NCBI GenBank assembly: GCA_964354485.1
Contig: CAYGZY010000119.1
Span: 1 to 26,274 of the forward strand
DNA: 26,274 bases
DNA from: CAYGXH01 sp964354485
GTDB taxonomy: Bacteria > Bacteroidota > Ignavibacteria > UBA10030 > SZUA-254
Direction: 5' to 3'
Part shown: one piece after another, positions 8,020-17,042 of the stretch
Numbering within the stretch: the stretch's first letter is position 1
Layout: every line of letters begins with the position of its first letter
The notes under the pieces: generated by a model
Database searches by the model: none
What the model saw: only the letters and a program-made list of their open reading frames with translations
Told to the model about the DNA's origin: nothing
Program-made: the position numbers and the translations under genes

Positions 8020-8538
8020 TCAGATTTTACTTTTCGCAACGAAGAGTACCGGCAGATATTTCTTCACCAGTTCATATAAACCAAACAGCGCGCCCACATA
8101 GAATACGTCACCAATCAGTGTATTCCTGAAAAACGGAATTGCCGCAATATAGCATTGGTACAAACCTGCCAGATCATGCGTATACATCGACTGAGCTGAC
8201 AGCCAGACACCAAAATTTGTTATAAGAAAAAAAAGAATTGAGCCTGCGAATGTCGCCCCGATAGTCGTTTTTATACCCTGGTGTTTGCGCAGCCAGAGTC
8301 CGACTACCCCGATCAACAAAAAACTCACATATACCCACAACATCACATCATGAAAACCGATAAAGTAATCACTTATAAGCATGACTGCGAGCGGAACGAC
8401 GAATGTATGTCTGCGGTCGAGGTATACGCCGCTGAATAGCGCGATTGCAGTAATTGGTACCACGTTCGGTGGATGCGGTAACAGTCGCGTAAGTACCGCA
8501 ATCAGGATCAACGAAAATGTGAAAATATATTTACCCAT
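8020..8538 (-). CDS. DUF6580-family membrane protein, candidate cobalamin-related transporter component
   Basis: 172 residues, with about five hydrophobic helices and short loops (RLLPHPPNVVPITAIALFSG near the N-terminus, then PLAVMLISDYFIG). This pattern fits the DUF6580 'putative transport protein' family, whose size and topology recall the substrate-binding S components of ECF vitamin transporters. A strong AAGGAGAA precedes the ATG at 8538. It lies 73 bp downstream of the BtuB-like gene on the same strand and no terminator separates them, so the cobalamin riboswitch at about 10655-10812 probably controls it too. A role in moving B12 or a precursor across the inner membrane is inferred from context; no ECF A or T subunit is in the window. 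Confidence 0.75.
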   Translation of the reverse strand: MGKYIFTFSLILIAVLTRLLPHPPNVVPITAIALFSGVYLDRRHTFVVPLAVMLISDYFIGFHDVMLWVYVSFLLIGVVGLWLRKHQGIKTTIGATFAGSILFFLITNFGVWLSAQSMYTHDLAGLYQCYIAAIPFFRNTLIGDVFYVGALFGLYELVKKYLPVLFVAKSKI

Positions 8539-8611
8539 TTATTCTCCTTCGATCAGTATTAACGATAGTGTAACATTAAAGTATAGTTAAATATTCTCTC
8601 TCAAACAACAT

Positions 8612-10540
8612 TTAGTGGCGCAATCCGATCGTGCCGCGGAAGATGCGCCCGGGCATAGGGTATCCTTCGAACGTTTCGTACGATTTGTTAAAAATGTTGT
8701 TGATTTCAGCTTTCAACATCAATTGCACACCGAATAAGGAACGCTCTGCCATTACGTTCGCACTCGATATGACATATGAAGGCAAAGATTGTGAGTTGTC
8801 CGTTGTTGTGTACCTTTTACCCACAAAATTATGGAAAATGGTAACGGTAAACGGATTGATTTCCATCGATATCCTTACGTTGAAGAGGTCTTTCGGTACG
8901 TATGCCAGCTGTTTCCCAAATGTTGAATCTGTGGCGCCATATCGGTTCATTTTTCGGGCATCGGTGAAAGAGTAATTGACATCGATATTCAGCAGATGAT
9001 TGAATAAATCGCATTCATACCGAACTTCCACACCTTCTGATACCGCTTTTCCGATATTTTGCGGGTTGAAGGTGGTAAGATCGAAAATAATGCGGTCTGT
9101 AATATCCTGATAATAATACGTCAGAGAACCGTTGTGTTTTCCCCATAAAGCGGCCTCTGCTGAAAGACCAGCGTCAAAACACGATGATCGTTCTGACCTC
9201 AGATCCGGATTGCTGAAATTACGGAAGTAGAGATCGTTGAATGTCGGCACACGAAAGTTCTGACCCGCACTTGCCCTTGCCCGTACTTCACCTTCCTTCA
9301 GCAAGCGGATGTTCAATCCAATTTTGGGTGTGATGGCATAATCAACGTCCGAAGTATTGTCAAAGCGAACGGTTTGGAACAGGAAAAACCGATCAAGATA
9401 ATCACGATCGAATGTAAACTCTGTTTCACCTGATATGTAGAGAGCTTTTTGCACACGGGTAATTCTGGAATCAAAATCGTTGCTCCGGAGCACTCCTTCG
9501 CTGAATTCCCCGCCTACGATGGTCCGGATATTGTCGGTCATTTTGAAAATAACCTGCGGATTCAGATTCACCTGGATATTTTTGTAATAGGAGTCTATTG
9601 GAAAATACCCCTGCGGATCCCTGTAATTCTCAAGCATGTAACGAAATCCTGATCTGACAGTCAATGTTATATTTTCCAGAGAATTGCTTTCGTAGTTAGC
9701 GAAGATACCGGCATCATCATCAGACTGACGGGCAAGCGGAGTTGGATAACTGCGTGAACCGGGAACACCAAACTCAGTCTTATAGAATTGACTCCGGATC
9801 TGCAGATACGACTTTTGGTGTGGTATCGTTTTGAGTGAGACCGTCCACTTCCTTTTCGTATAATCTGCGTTTCCCCGCTCGATTTCCGAAACAGGCGATG
9901 AAGGTCTCTCTTCGCGAAATAGGTAATTGTCCCTCGATCTCTCCAGTGCATAGCCGGCACGAAGTCCGATCGGTCCTATGATCCCGTCGACATTTAAAAG
10001 GGCGGAAAATAAACCGTACGACCCGACGGATGTCTCAAATTCTGCTCCGGCGCGTGATCTTTGCTGTCTGGTGATGATATTTACGACCCCGCCCACAGCA
10101 TCAGATCCATAGAGCGCTGAGTTACCGCCATGAACAATTTCAATAAAATCGATGTTTGTCAGAAACTCCGGATTCAGATAGCCGATACCATTTTGCATAC
10201 TGTTTTGGCGAACGCCGTCCACGAGGATGAGGAGGTGCTGGGACGATGTGCCGCGGACCGAAGCGGTCTTTAACGAGGCGCCCCCGCCCAGGTCATTAAC
10301 GAACATTCCCGCAGAATTCTTCAGTAAATCAGCAACCGTAGATCCATTTACCGCTTTCACATCGTTTATATCGAGTACATCAACATTTACAGGAGAATCG
10401 TGTATACAAATTGCACTTCGTGTTGCGGTCACAACGACTTCCGGTATCGGATAGATTTTCAATGAATCCGCACTCTGTTTCTGACAAAAACAAAGTGATA
10501 TTCCCACCAACATATATCCGATAATACTGAAATATTTCAC
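8612..10540 (-). CDS. btuB: TonB-dependent vitamin B12 receptor, BtuB-like
   Basis: 642-residue outer-membrane receptor. An N-terminal signal peptide (about 1-19, ending near LCFC) is followed by the TonB box region EVVVTATR and a plug domain with typical marks: SVRGTSSQHLLILVDGVRQN, IEIVHGGNSALYGSDAVGGVVNIIT. The remaining roughly 450 residues are a 22-strand-type beta-barrel with the family's FRVPTFNDLYF and NPDLRSERS segments and a late NNIFNKSYETFEGYPMPGR block. The start codon is GTG (10540). The substrate is inferred from the cobalamin riboswitch directly upstream, which is strong evidence for cobalamin or cobinamide uptake. The last residue is His rather than the usual aromatic. The matching BtuFCD importer is not in view. 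Confidence 0.9.
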   Translation of the reverse strand: MKYFSIIGYMLVGISLCFCQKQSADSLKIYPIPEVVVTATRSAICIHDSPVNVDVLDINDVKAVNGSTVADLLKNSAGMFVNDLGGGASLKTASVRGTSSQHLLILVDGVRQNSMQNGIGYLNPEFLTNIDFIEIVHGGNSALYGSDAVGGVVNIITRQQRSRAGAEFETSVGSYGLFSALLNVDGIIGPIGLRAGYALERSRDNYLFREERPSSPVSEIERGNADYTKRKWTVSLKTIPHQKSYLQIRSQFYKTEFGVPGSRSYPTPLARQSDDDAGIFANYESNSLENITLTVRSGFRYMLENYRDPQGYFPIDSYYKNIQVNLNPQVIFKMTDNIRTIVGGEFSEGVLRSNDFDSRITRVQKALYISGETEFTFDRDYLDRFFLFQTVRFDNTSDVDYAITPKIGLNIRLLKEGEVRARASAGQNFRVPTFNDLYFRNFSNPDLRSERSSCFDAGLSAEAALWGKHNGSLTYYYQDITDRIIFDLTTFNPQNIGKAVSEGVEVRYECDLFNHLLNIDVNYSFTDARKMNRYGATDSTFGKQLAYVPKDLFNVRISMEINPFTVTIFHNFVGKRYTTTDNSQSLPSYVISSANVMAERSLFGVQLMLKAEINNIFNKSYETFEGYPMPGRIFRGTIGLRH

Positions 10541-10566
10541 TCGAAAATCTTATCTAGAAAAATGAT

Positions 10567-10604
10567 AAAAAAAGCCCTGATCTCCAACATGAGGTGGTCA
10601 GGGC
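10567..10604 (-). terminator. Intrinsic terminator of the cobalamin leader
   Basis: On the minus strand GCCCTGA (10604-10598) pairs with TCAGGGC (10580-10574), with an inner CTC/GAG helix, and is followed at once by a run of seven T (10573-10567). It lies between the cobalamin aptamer and the GTG start of the receptor, so binding of B12 should end transcription here. Its 3' half repeats sequence found at the 5' edge of the aptamer. Confidence 0.88.
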
Positions 10605-10654
10605 AAAATATTGTATTTAAATAAGTTAAGCGCCTTCCCACGAAGGTTTTTATG

Positions 10655-10812
10655 CGAACAATATTGGCCGGTCTCCTGGCTCTCTGAACCTCATATCGTC
10701 TTCCCGCCATGCATATGACTGACAGTGACATTATGACAGAGGTGAGTTCTTTTTAATATTCAGATTACAGTTGCGGGGCAGCTTCCGACTTTCACGGAAT
10801 TCCCTGATCGTA
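10655..10812 (-). promoter_or_regulatory. Cobalamin riboswitch (AdoCbl/B12 aptamer)
   Basis: The minus strand carries the conserved blocks of the cobalamin aptamer in order: AGGGAATTCCGTGAAAGTC, GCTGCCCCGCAACTGTAA (10782-10765), GTCACTG (10729-10723), GGGAAGACGA (10705-10696) and the B12 box AGCCAGGAGACCGGCC (10681-10666). A small hairpin CCTTC-GTGG-GAAGG follows near 10633-10646, then the intrinsic terminator. Boundaries are approximate. Expected action is transcription termination at high cobalamin, lowering the BtuB-like receptor and probably the DUF6580 gene. The gap 10541-10930 holds this switch, the terminator and about 90 bp of AT-rich sequence that should contain the promoter. Confidence 0.97.
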
Positions 10813-10826
10813 GAGTAAAATTTCAC

Positions 10827-10838
10827 GATCTCCAACAT
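10827..10838. repeat. Direct repeat GATCTCCAACAT, second copy at 10579-10590
   Basis: The 12-mer occurs on the plus strand just upstream of the aptamer (10827-10838) and again inside the terminator (10579-10590). The adjoining CCCTGATC is also present twice (10802-10809 and 10575-10582). In the terminator the two words are joined (sharing GATC), while at the aptamer 17 nt separate them. Confidence 0.85.
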
Positions 10839-10930
10839 ATATATTCCAAAGAACGCGAGGTAATAACTAAAAATAAAGCTACAATAACGTCACAATTTAC
10901 TGATTAATAAAATATCAGTCAAGTCAGATG

Positions 10931-12625
10931 CTAATACCCAACGGCCGATCCTCCCTCACGTGGATCTGGGCCGCCGTATATCCATCCGGTATTATGATCC
11001 AGATGTATTGCTTCCACCTCACCGCACGAAGAATCTATAATTCGCAGTGAATGTCTGCGTAATGCAAGGTTACTAAGTACATCGGCTGGTAAACCGTACC
11101 TTTCGATGATTATTTCATCAGGATACCATTGATGGTGAAAGCGAGGCATATCGACAGCCTCCTGAATATTCATACCAAAATCGATGACGTTCACGATTAC
11201 CTGCAAAACGCCTGTAATTATACGCGAGCCTCCCCGTCCGCCCAGAACTAAAAACGGTTTGTCGTTCTTGACTACTATCGTTGGAGTCATTGAGCTGAGT
11301 GGTCTTTTTTCCGGTTCTATGGAATTCGATACACCGCCGATCAATCCATAGCTGTTGGGAACTCCCGGTTGTGCGCTGAAGTCATCCATCTCGTTATTCA
11401 AAAAAAAACCTGCCCCATCCACAATTACCTGACTCCCGAAGAGGTCGTTCACGGTATAAGTAACTGCTACGCTGTTCCCATCTGCATCTACTACAGAATA
11501 GTGGGTTGTGTGCGGAGAATCTTTCTTCAAAAGCTCAGGTCGTATTTCTGATGACGGGCGAGCCGCAAGCGAGTCAATTTTGATCCGTCGCTCCGTTGCG
11601 TACTCCTTCGACAGGAGCAAATCCGTCGGGATCTCGGTAAAGGCCGGATCGCCCAGATAATGTGCACGATCTGCATAGACGCATTTCATAGCTTCCGCCA
11701 TATTGTGAACGGCAGAAGAAGAATGAAACCCCATCGAATTAAGATCATATCCTTCGAGGATGTTGAGGAGTCCGATAAGGCAGATTCCGCCGGAGCTTGG
11801 AGGCGGAATGGAATAAACTTCGTAACCGCGGTACGAGCCCTTGAGCGGAGTCCGTTCAATCACCCGATAACTCGCAAGATCATCCTTTGTGATGAATCCT
11901 CCCCCCCTCTTCATCTCGTCGATCATGAGGTTTGCCGTCGTCCCGATATAAAAATCTCGTCCGTCGGTATCGCGGACGTGTTCAAGTACAGCGGCCAGTT
12001 CAGGAAGACGGAGCGTATCCCCCTCGCGATAGAGATCCCCGTTTTTGGTAAATACTTTTACCGTCGATTCAAATTCTCGGAGATCTGTCTCATAGTCATG
12101 CAAGTTTTCATCAAGGTTACGGTCTACCACGAATCCGCTGTAAGCTGTTTCGATAGCAGGTTGAATGACATCCCCCAGATCCATCGTGCCATATTTGTGA
12201 AGAGCTTCAACAAGTCCGGCTACCGTACCGGGAACACCTGCAGATCTGTGACCCCTGACGATATCACGCGTGACATTCCCTGCAGTATCCACATACATGT
12301 CACGCCATGCGGATTTCGGTGCCTTTTCCCTGAAATCCAGACAAAAAGCTTCCCCACCTGCATCACGATAAAGGAGAAATCCTCCACCGCCTATGTTACC
12401 TGCTTCCGGGAAAACAACAGCAAGGGCAAAACCCACCGCAACTGCGGCATCGACTGCATTTCCACCCTTTTGCAGTATGGAAACGCCTATCTCCGATGCA
12501 ATACGGTGCGCCGAAACGACCATACCATTCCGGCTGCGGACCGGCTTGCCGGAAGCCGGATAAACCGCTGTGTAGAGGTTAACTACGACAACAAGGGAAA
12601 GGATAAATCTGGATGCGGAATTCAT
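10931..12625 (-). CDS. ggt: Gamma-glutamyltransferase (glutathione hydrolase proenzyme)
   Basis: Cleaves or transfers the gamma-glutamyl group of glutathione and related peptides in the periplasm. 564 residues, normal for the family. A signal peptide covers about residues 1-26 (hydrophobic LSLVVVVNLYTAVYPASG). The proenzyme self-cleaves ahead of the Thr of TTHYSVVD; Thr373 would be the nucleophile and first residue of the small subunit. Other active-site marks are GNIGGGGFLLY, RPLSSMTPTIV (Ser pair that forms the oxyanion site) and GGRGGSRIITGVLQ. The lid-region segment FFLNNEMDDFSAQPG is also present. The gene follows ssb by 36 bp on the same strand, but a joint function is not obvious. A 332-residue open frame on the opposite strand is only its shadow. 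Confidence 0.96.
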   Translation of the reverse strand: MNSASRFILSLVVVVNLYTAVYPASGKPVRSRNGMVVSAHRIASEIGVSILQKGGNAVDAAVAVGFALAVVFPEAGNIGGGGFLLYRDAGGEAFCLDFREKAPKSAWRDMYVDTAGNVTRDIVRGHRSAGVPGTVAGLVEALHKYGTMDLGDVIQPAIETAYSGFVVDRNLDENLHDYETDLREFESTVKVFTKNGDLYREGDTLRLPELAAVLEHVRDTDGRDFYIGTTANLMIDEMKRGGGFITKDDLASYRVIERTPLKGSYRGYEVYSIPPPSSGGICLIGLLNILEGYDLNSMGFHSSSAVHNMAEAMKCVYADRAHYLGDPAFTEIPTDLLLSKEYATERRIKIDSLAARPSSEIRPELLKKDSPHTTHYSVVDADGNSVAVTYTVNDLFGSQVIVDGAGFFLNNEMDDFSAQPGVPNSYGLIGGVSNSIEPEKRPLSSMTPTIVVKNDKPFLVLGGRGGSRIITGVLQVIVNVIDFGMNIQEAVDMPRFHHQWYPDEIIIERYGLPADVLSNLALRRHSLRIIDSSCGEVEAIHLDHNTGWIYGGPDPREGGSAVGY

Positions 12626-12661
12626 ACGATGTCGGACGGGATTAATCCGGTTTTTTAAACG

Positions 12662-13078
12662 TTAAAATGGCAGATCATCCTTCTCCGGTCCGGGTTGTTC
12701 CTGCACGCGTTCCGTTTCCGGACTCGAACCAGTCGCAGCACGCGAATCGAGCATGATGAGATCATCGGCAACAACATCCGTTGCGTATCTTTTAACGCCG
12801 GTATTCTTATCATCCCACGATCTGGTCTGCAATTTTCCCTCAATATAGACCTTACTCCCTTTTTTGAGATACTGCCCGCATATATCTGCAAGTTTGCGCC
12901 ATGCGACGATATTATGCCATTCTGTTTTCTCCTGTAGGTTTCCGCTATCATCCTTCCAGCGCTCGCCGGTTGCCATGGAAAATTTTGCTAGGGCAACACC
13001 CGACGCCGTGTAACTCATCTCCGGATCTTTCCCGAGATGTCCGATGAGCAAGACCTTGTTCAAACTTTTGCCTGCCAT
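12662..13078 (-). CDS. ssb: Single-stranded DNA-binding protein
   Basis: 138 residues. The N-terminal OB fold (about 1-112) opens with LNKVLLIGHLGKDPEMSYT and includes WHNIVAWRKLADICGQYLKKGSKVYIEGKL and RYATDVVADDLIML. A short disordered linker leads to the acidic tip DDLPF, which binds partner proteins of replication and repair. A strong AAAGGAG lies a few bases ahead of the ATG at 13078. It binds ssDNA as a tetramer during replication, recombination and repair. The gene is not next to rpsF/rpsR as in many bacteria, so it may be either the housekeeping copy or a second one. Confidence 0.97.
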   Translation of the reverse strand: MAGKSLNKVLLIGHLGKDPEMSYTASGVALAKFSMATGERWKDDSGNLQEKTEWHNIVAWRKLADICGQYLKKGSKVYIEGKLQTRSWDDKNTGVKRYATDVVADDLIMLDSRAATGSSPETERVQEQPGPEKDDLPF

Positions 13079-13129
13079 AAAAGTTCTCCTTTACGTTTAA
13101 GATGTTTGTGGTTATTTTGGTAATGTGAA

Positions 13130-14044
13130 TTAATCACCATTGTACAATCGATATCTGATCCCCACGAGAATCAGATACTGTTTGGTGAGTAAGTAGAGCA
13201 CTCCCTGGTTGATTTCTATGTCTATAATCCTATCGCATATTCTACCGGTTCTCAGAACCGGAGGCGCGATGTTTCCCCGGATTATTCCCTCGTTATCTAT
13301 CACGGAAACCGTACAACTTTCTGCCATCATGAAAAATCTCCCATCAACGGTAAACGGTTTACCGGGGCCCGGGATGGGTTTGGTTGTAATATAATTACCA
13401 TATATATCAAAAACAACAATGCGATTTAAATCAGATACATAGATTAATTCGTTTTTATTAGAAATCCGTATGGTGTGAGGTTCAATCAGCCTTCCGAGAC
13501 CTGCATCATGACCGCCGAACGTGCGATCGATCCGGTCACTTGCACCAATTTTACGGATATTTTTGTCCTCTTTATCGATGACGTAGAGAGAACCGAAACG
13601 GTCGATTGCAATACTGGAGGGGAATCCAAACACTTTCTCCATGGACGCCTGAACATCGGTTTGGGGAATAGATGAAATAAAATTAAGGTCCCTGTCAAAG
13701 CGGTGGATACGGTTCGAACCATAATCCGCAACGTAGATATCCAATCCGTTCGGCGATATGATATCCTGGAACTGGTTGATCGCATTATCCCGCCAGGAAT
13801 GACTCTCACCGGCTGTGATCGTCGTATCCTTTATTGTAATTTTCTGCAGTGTATTGCGTCCGCGATCGAGTATGTATATCCGTCCCAGTGGATCAACGGA
13901 AATTGCAATGGGATCATGAAACCACTTGCCAAGAGGTATGGAAGTAAATGATGAATCAATCGATAGATCCTGTCGCTGAACCGGCTGGCACCATACCACG
14001 GAACTCATGTAAAACCAAATGATGATTAGGTAAAATAGCCTCAT
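13130..14044 (-). CDS. Secreted six-bladed beta-propeller (NHL-type) protein
   Basis: About 304 residues from the ATG at 14044, which places a signal peptide (MRLFYLIIIWFYMSSVVW) at the N-terminus; a longer GTG-started frame would hide it. The mature part shows repeats of the NHL/propeller type: DPIAISVDPLGRIYILDRGRNTLQKI, NGLDIYVADYGSNRIHRFD, FPSSIAIDRFGSLYVIDKEDKNIRKI and EPHTIRISNKNELIYVSDLNRIVVFD, each with an aspartate turn between strands. The residue before the signal cleavage site is Cys but the context (VVWCQ) is a poor lipobox. Such propellers bind proteins or ligands; nothing here indicates a catalytic site. It lies between the aminotransferase gene and ssb on the same strand; the partner is unknown. 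Confidence 0.75.
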   Translation of the reverse strand: MRLFYLIIIWFYMSSVVWCQPVQRQDLSIDSSFTSIPLGKWFHDPIAISVDPLGRIYILDRGRNTLQKITIKDTTITAGESHSWRDNAINQFQDIISPNGLDIYVADYGSNRIHRFDRDLNFISSIPQTDVQASMEKVFGFPSSIAIDRFGSLYVIDKEDKNIRKIGASDRIDRTFGGHDAGLGRLIEPHTIRISNKNELIYVSDLNRIVVFDIYGNYITTKPIPGPGKPFTVDGRFFMMAESCTVSVIDNEGIIRGNIAPPVLRTGRICDRIIDIEINQGVLYLLTKQYLILVGIRYRLYNGD

Positions 14045-14202
14045 AAGAACAATATATTCATTCTTCAGTCGCGTTTCTTCCGATCGGTTTACGCAGCGTT
14101 GTATTACGCGCCTGCGATTCACACCGGCGGATGCTTAATCTTTCATCGGTTCTTTTCACATAACATATTTCGGAGTTGTGATGCCTGTGTATCAACGGAA
14201 TT

Positions 14203-15285
14203 TCATTCTGAAAGTACTGCTGTAATGGCATTGAGGAGAGCATTTATATCTTCTCTGAAATAATACCCCATGTGTCCTACGCGGATGAGTTTGTCTTTGA
14301 ATTTACCCTGCCCCCTGCCGAGAATCATCCCCTTCTCCGTTTTCAATCTATTCAGGAAATTATTTGTTAAAACAGACGAAGGGACGGATGCCACAGTCAC
14401 GGAATCGGATGGACATTCAGGAAATATTTTAAAACCAGCTTGCACAATTCCCTGGCGCGTGAGCGTTCCGATTGTCCGATGACGATTCCATACATTTGTG
14501 ATTTCCTCATTACGGATCATCGCAAGTGCGGCATCAAGGCCGGCTATGAGCGATACAGCCGGAGTCCATGGAGTAGATCCATGGTCATGAGCACTGAGGG
14601 CTTCGCTCAGATTGAGATAATATTTTGGCAGGTCTGATGATTTGATTTTCCTGAGGGCGCGGTCGCTCAGCGCAACACAAGCGAGTCCCGGCGGACACAT
14701 CAACGCCTTTTGTGAAGCCGTTACGGCAACGTCGATTCCCCATGCATCAAAACGAAATTCAAGAGCGCCGACCGAGCTTACGCCATCTACGCAAACCAGT
14801 GCATCAGAGTTATCATGTACAATCATGGAGAGTGTCTTAATATCAGTCGTGGCGCCGGTCGAAGTTTCACAATGAGTCAAATATACCGCTCTCACATCGG
14901 AGTGAGCGAGAAGAACGTTGCGCATGAGGGAGGAGGTTGGAGACTTTCCCCAATCGAGTTTTATTTCAACGACGTCCAATCCGAATATACCCGGCATCTG
15001 GACCCAGCGATCGCTGAATTTTCCATTACTTATAACCAGAACACGTTCGCCTGAGGAAAATAAATTCACAAAGGTCGCTTCCATCGCTCCCGTTCCGGAG
15101 CATGTCAGTACCAGAACCGGTCCCGTGGTCTGAAACAAATATTGAAGGTGTCCGTTTACACGAGTGATCAATTCCCTGAATTCATCACTGCGATGATGTA
15201 GCGGAGGCCGGGCGATCGCCTGTAGTACAACATCCGGAACTTTTGTCGGACCGGGAGTAAAGAGTGTATGAGAAATATCTGACAT
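14203..15285 (-). CDS. Class V PLP aminotransferase (alanine/serine-glyoxylate aminotransferase family)
   Basis: 360 residues of PLP fold type I. It opens with LFTPGPTKVPDVVLQA, the family's start signature. VLTCSGTGAMEATFVNLF binds the PLP phosphate, VCVDGVSSVGALEF carries the Asp (167) that contacts the pyridine nitrogen, and TASQKALMCPPGLA contains the PLP lysine (Lys193). The C-terminal RVGHMGYYFREDINALLNAI is also typical. Members include alanine-glyoxylate, serine-pyruvate and PucG-type ureidoglycine aminotransferases as well as hydrogenase 'small subunit' look-alikes; substrate choice cannot be read from the sequence. The amidohydrolase stop lies 18 bp upstream of its start, so the two probably share a transcript. 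A role in amino-acid or photorespiratory-type C2 metabolism is possible but unproven. Confidence 0.9.
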   Translation of the reverse strand: MSDISHTLFTPGPTKVPDVVLQAIARPPLHHRSDEFRELITRVNGHLQYLFQTTGPVLVLTCSGTGAMEATFVNLFSSGERVLVISNGKFSDRWVQMPGIFGLDVVEIKLDWGKSPTSSLMRNVLLAHSDVRAVYLTHCETSTGATTDIKTLSMIVHDNSDALVCVDGVSSVGALEFRFDAWGIDVAVTASQKALMCPPGLACVALSDRALRKIKSSDLPKYYLNLSEALSAHDHGSTPWTPAVSLIAGLDAALAMIRNEEITNVWNRHRTIGTLTRQGIVQAGFKIFPECPSDSVTVASVPSSVLTNNFLNRLKTEKGMILGRGQGKFKDKLIRVGHMGYYFREDINALLNAITAVLSE

Positions 15286-15303
15286 CGATGTTTGCAGATT
15301 ACT

Positions 15304-16989
15304 TTACTGGCTGTCCGTTTCTTTCCTGTACACCACTCTCCCTCCGACGATGGTCATCTCAACGTCCGTGGTGAGGATTTCCCCGGGAGGGATTTTCATA
15401 ATATCTTTCGACAGAATAGTCAAATCAGCCCATTTACCGATTTCCAGTGTACCCTTTTCTTTCTCTTGGAATGCAGCGTATGCCGGCCATTGCGTAAAAG
15501 CTCTGAGCGCCTCTTTGCGGGTCATTTTCTGCTCCGCGTACCAACCCTGCGGGGGTGTTCCATTGCGGTCTTGCCGCGTTATGGCAGCGTAGATTCCTAG
15601 AAGAGGATTGACGAACTCCACCGGAAAATCTGAACCTCCGGAAATGATCGATCCAGTTTCAAGGATTGAACGCCATGCATATGCGCCTTTGGCGCGCTCC
15701 GGACCTACTCTCGCCTCAACCCATTCCATATCGGATGTCGCATGGGTAGGCTGCATGCTCGGCAGAACTCCGAGTTTTTTAAATCTGCCGATATCTTCGG
15801 GAAGGAGAATCTGTGCATGTTCGACGCGCCATCTTGGGGATTCTGCAGTAATATTTTTTAAAATTCGTTCATATGCCGAGAGTGTAATATTGTTCGCGCG
15901 GTCACCTATGGCGTGTGTGCATACCTGAAAACCCTTTGTAAGTGCATCCCGGCATGCTGAATCCATTTCTTCTCCACGCATCATTGTCAGCCCCCTATTA
16001 CCCGGGTCGTCGGAATATTCTTCAACCATTGCGGCGCCTCTGGATCCGAGTGCACCATCCATGTACATTTTTACTGCCCGGATGGCGAGGAAATCTCCGC
16101 CGTATGAATTTTCGGGGCCATGCTCGAGGTAGTATTTCCATGTCTCACCGCCATAATCTATCGCACCGTATATCCTGATAGGGCATTTACCGGCATCGAT
16201 TAATCTTTTATAGTGCCTTATGACATCGAGGCCAACTCCCATATCATGGACTTCCGTCAGGCCGAAACTTGCACACTCGTCGAGCGCAAGTTTGAGGCGT
16301 TCCCCGATTTCTTCCTCTGTGAGGGACGGAATTGCTTTACTCACCAGATCGATTGCATTATCGATGAAAACACCGGTAGGACGACCGTTTGCATTCCGGA
16401 TAATTTTTCCACCCGTCGGATCTTCGGTTGTTTCCGTCAGTGATGCGAGTTTCATCGCAGCGGAATTAGTCCACGCGGCATGTCCGTCGACTCTGCGCAG
16501 GAGAACCGGATTCCAGGGAGAAACCGAATCCAGCACCTGAGCGGTGGGGAATTTCATTTCATGCCAGTCGTTCTGATCCCAGCCGCGACCTACAATCCAT
16601 TCTCCTGCTTTCGTGTTATTGACCCTTTCTTTGACCATCCCGGCAATCTGTTCAGCCGATTTCGTTCCCACGAGATCAAGATTTTGCAGGCGTCCTCCTT
16701 CACCAAGAATATGCGCATGTCCGTCAATGAATCCCGGATAGACTGATTTGCCTTTCAAATCGATGACCGTGTCAGCCCTATACTTGTCAAGTATATCAGC
16801 CGTCGATCCCAGACCAACAATTCGGTCACCAGAAATAGCCACCGCTTCCGTCATATGATTATTATCATCAAGCGTATAGACGATTCCGTTTGTAAGAATC
16901 ATATCGATATTCGTGCGTGATGTCATTAGGACGTATGTGATAGTAGCAACGACGAGGAGAGAAAGTATGAGTAGAAAATATTTCCGCAT
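15304..16989 (-). CDS. YtcJ-like amidohydrolase with N-terminal membrane anchor or signal
   Basis: 561 residues of the Amidohydro_3 family, metal-dependent hydrolases with a TIM barrel flanked by a small beta domain. An N-terminal hydrophobic stretch (about 4-22) suggests export or membrane anchoring. Visible marks are ILTNGIVYTLDDNNHMTEAVAI (beta domain), GFIDGHAHILGEGG with the first metal His pair (91, 93), VKMYMDGALGSRGAAM, CTHAIGDRANN, WRVEHAQILLPEDI and SGGSDFPVEFVNPLLGIYAA with the catalytic Asp. The C-terminal ADLTILSKDIMKIPPGEI closes the beta domain. Relatives act on exoenzyme-type amides or N-substituted formamides, but substrates are mostly unknown. It is the first gene of the minus-strand run and is divergent from mazG. 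Confidence 0.88.
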   Translation of the reverse strand: MRKYFLLILSLLVVATITYVLMTSRTNIDMILTNGIVYTLDDNNHMTEAVAISGDRIVGLGSTADILDKYRADTVIDLKGKSVYPGFIDGHAHILGEGGRLQNLDLVGTKSAEQIAGMVKERVNNTKAGEWIVGRGWDQNDWHEMKFPTAQVLDSVSPWNPVLLRRVDGHAAWTNSAAMKLASLTETTEDPTGGKIIRNANGRPTGVFIDNAIDLVSKAIPSLTEEEIGERLKLALDECASFGLTEVHDMGVGLDVIRHYKRLIDAGKCPIRIYGAIDYGGETWKYYLEHGPENSYGGDFLAIRAVKMYMDGALGSRGAAMVEEYSDDPGNRGLTMMRGEEMDSACRDALTKGFQVCTHAIGDRANNITLSAYERILKNITAESPRWRVEHAQILLPEDIGRFKKLGVLPSMQPTHATSDMEWVEARVGPERAKGAYAWRSILETGSIISGGSDFPVEFVNPLLGIYAAITRQDRNGTPPQGWYAEQKMTRKEALRAFTQWPAYAAFQEKEKGTLEIGKWADLTILSKDIMKIPPGEILTTDVEMTIVGGRVVYRKETDSQ

Positions 16990-17042
16990 AGATTAATACT
17001 TTCAGTATTAATGTTTAGCATGTGTATCAAATATATGTATTC

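Noticed and set aside
10537..10731. Small minus-strand open frame in the btuB leader
   Set aside because: It runs through the cobalamin aptamer and terminator, whose conserved RNA blocks explain the sequence.
11660..12658. 332-residue open frame on the plus strand
   Set aside because: It lies opposite ggt, whose protein has every family motif. The plus-strand product has no recognisable domain or ribosome binding site.
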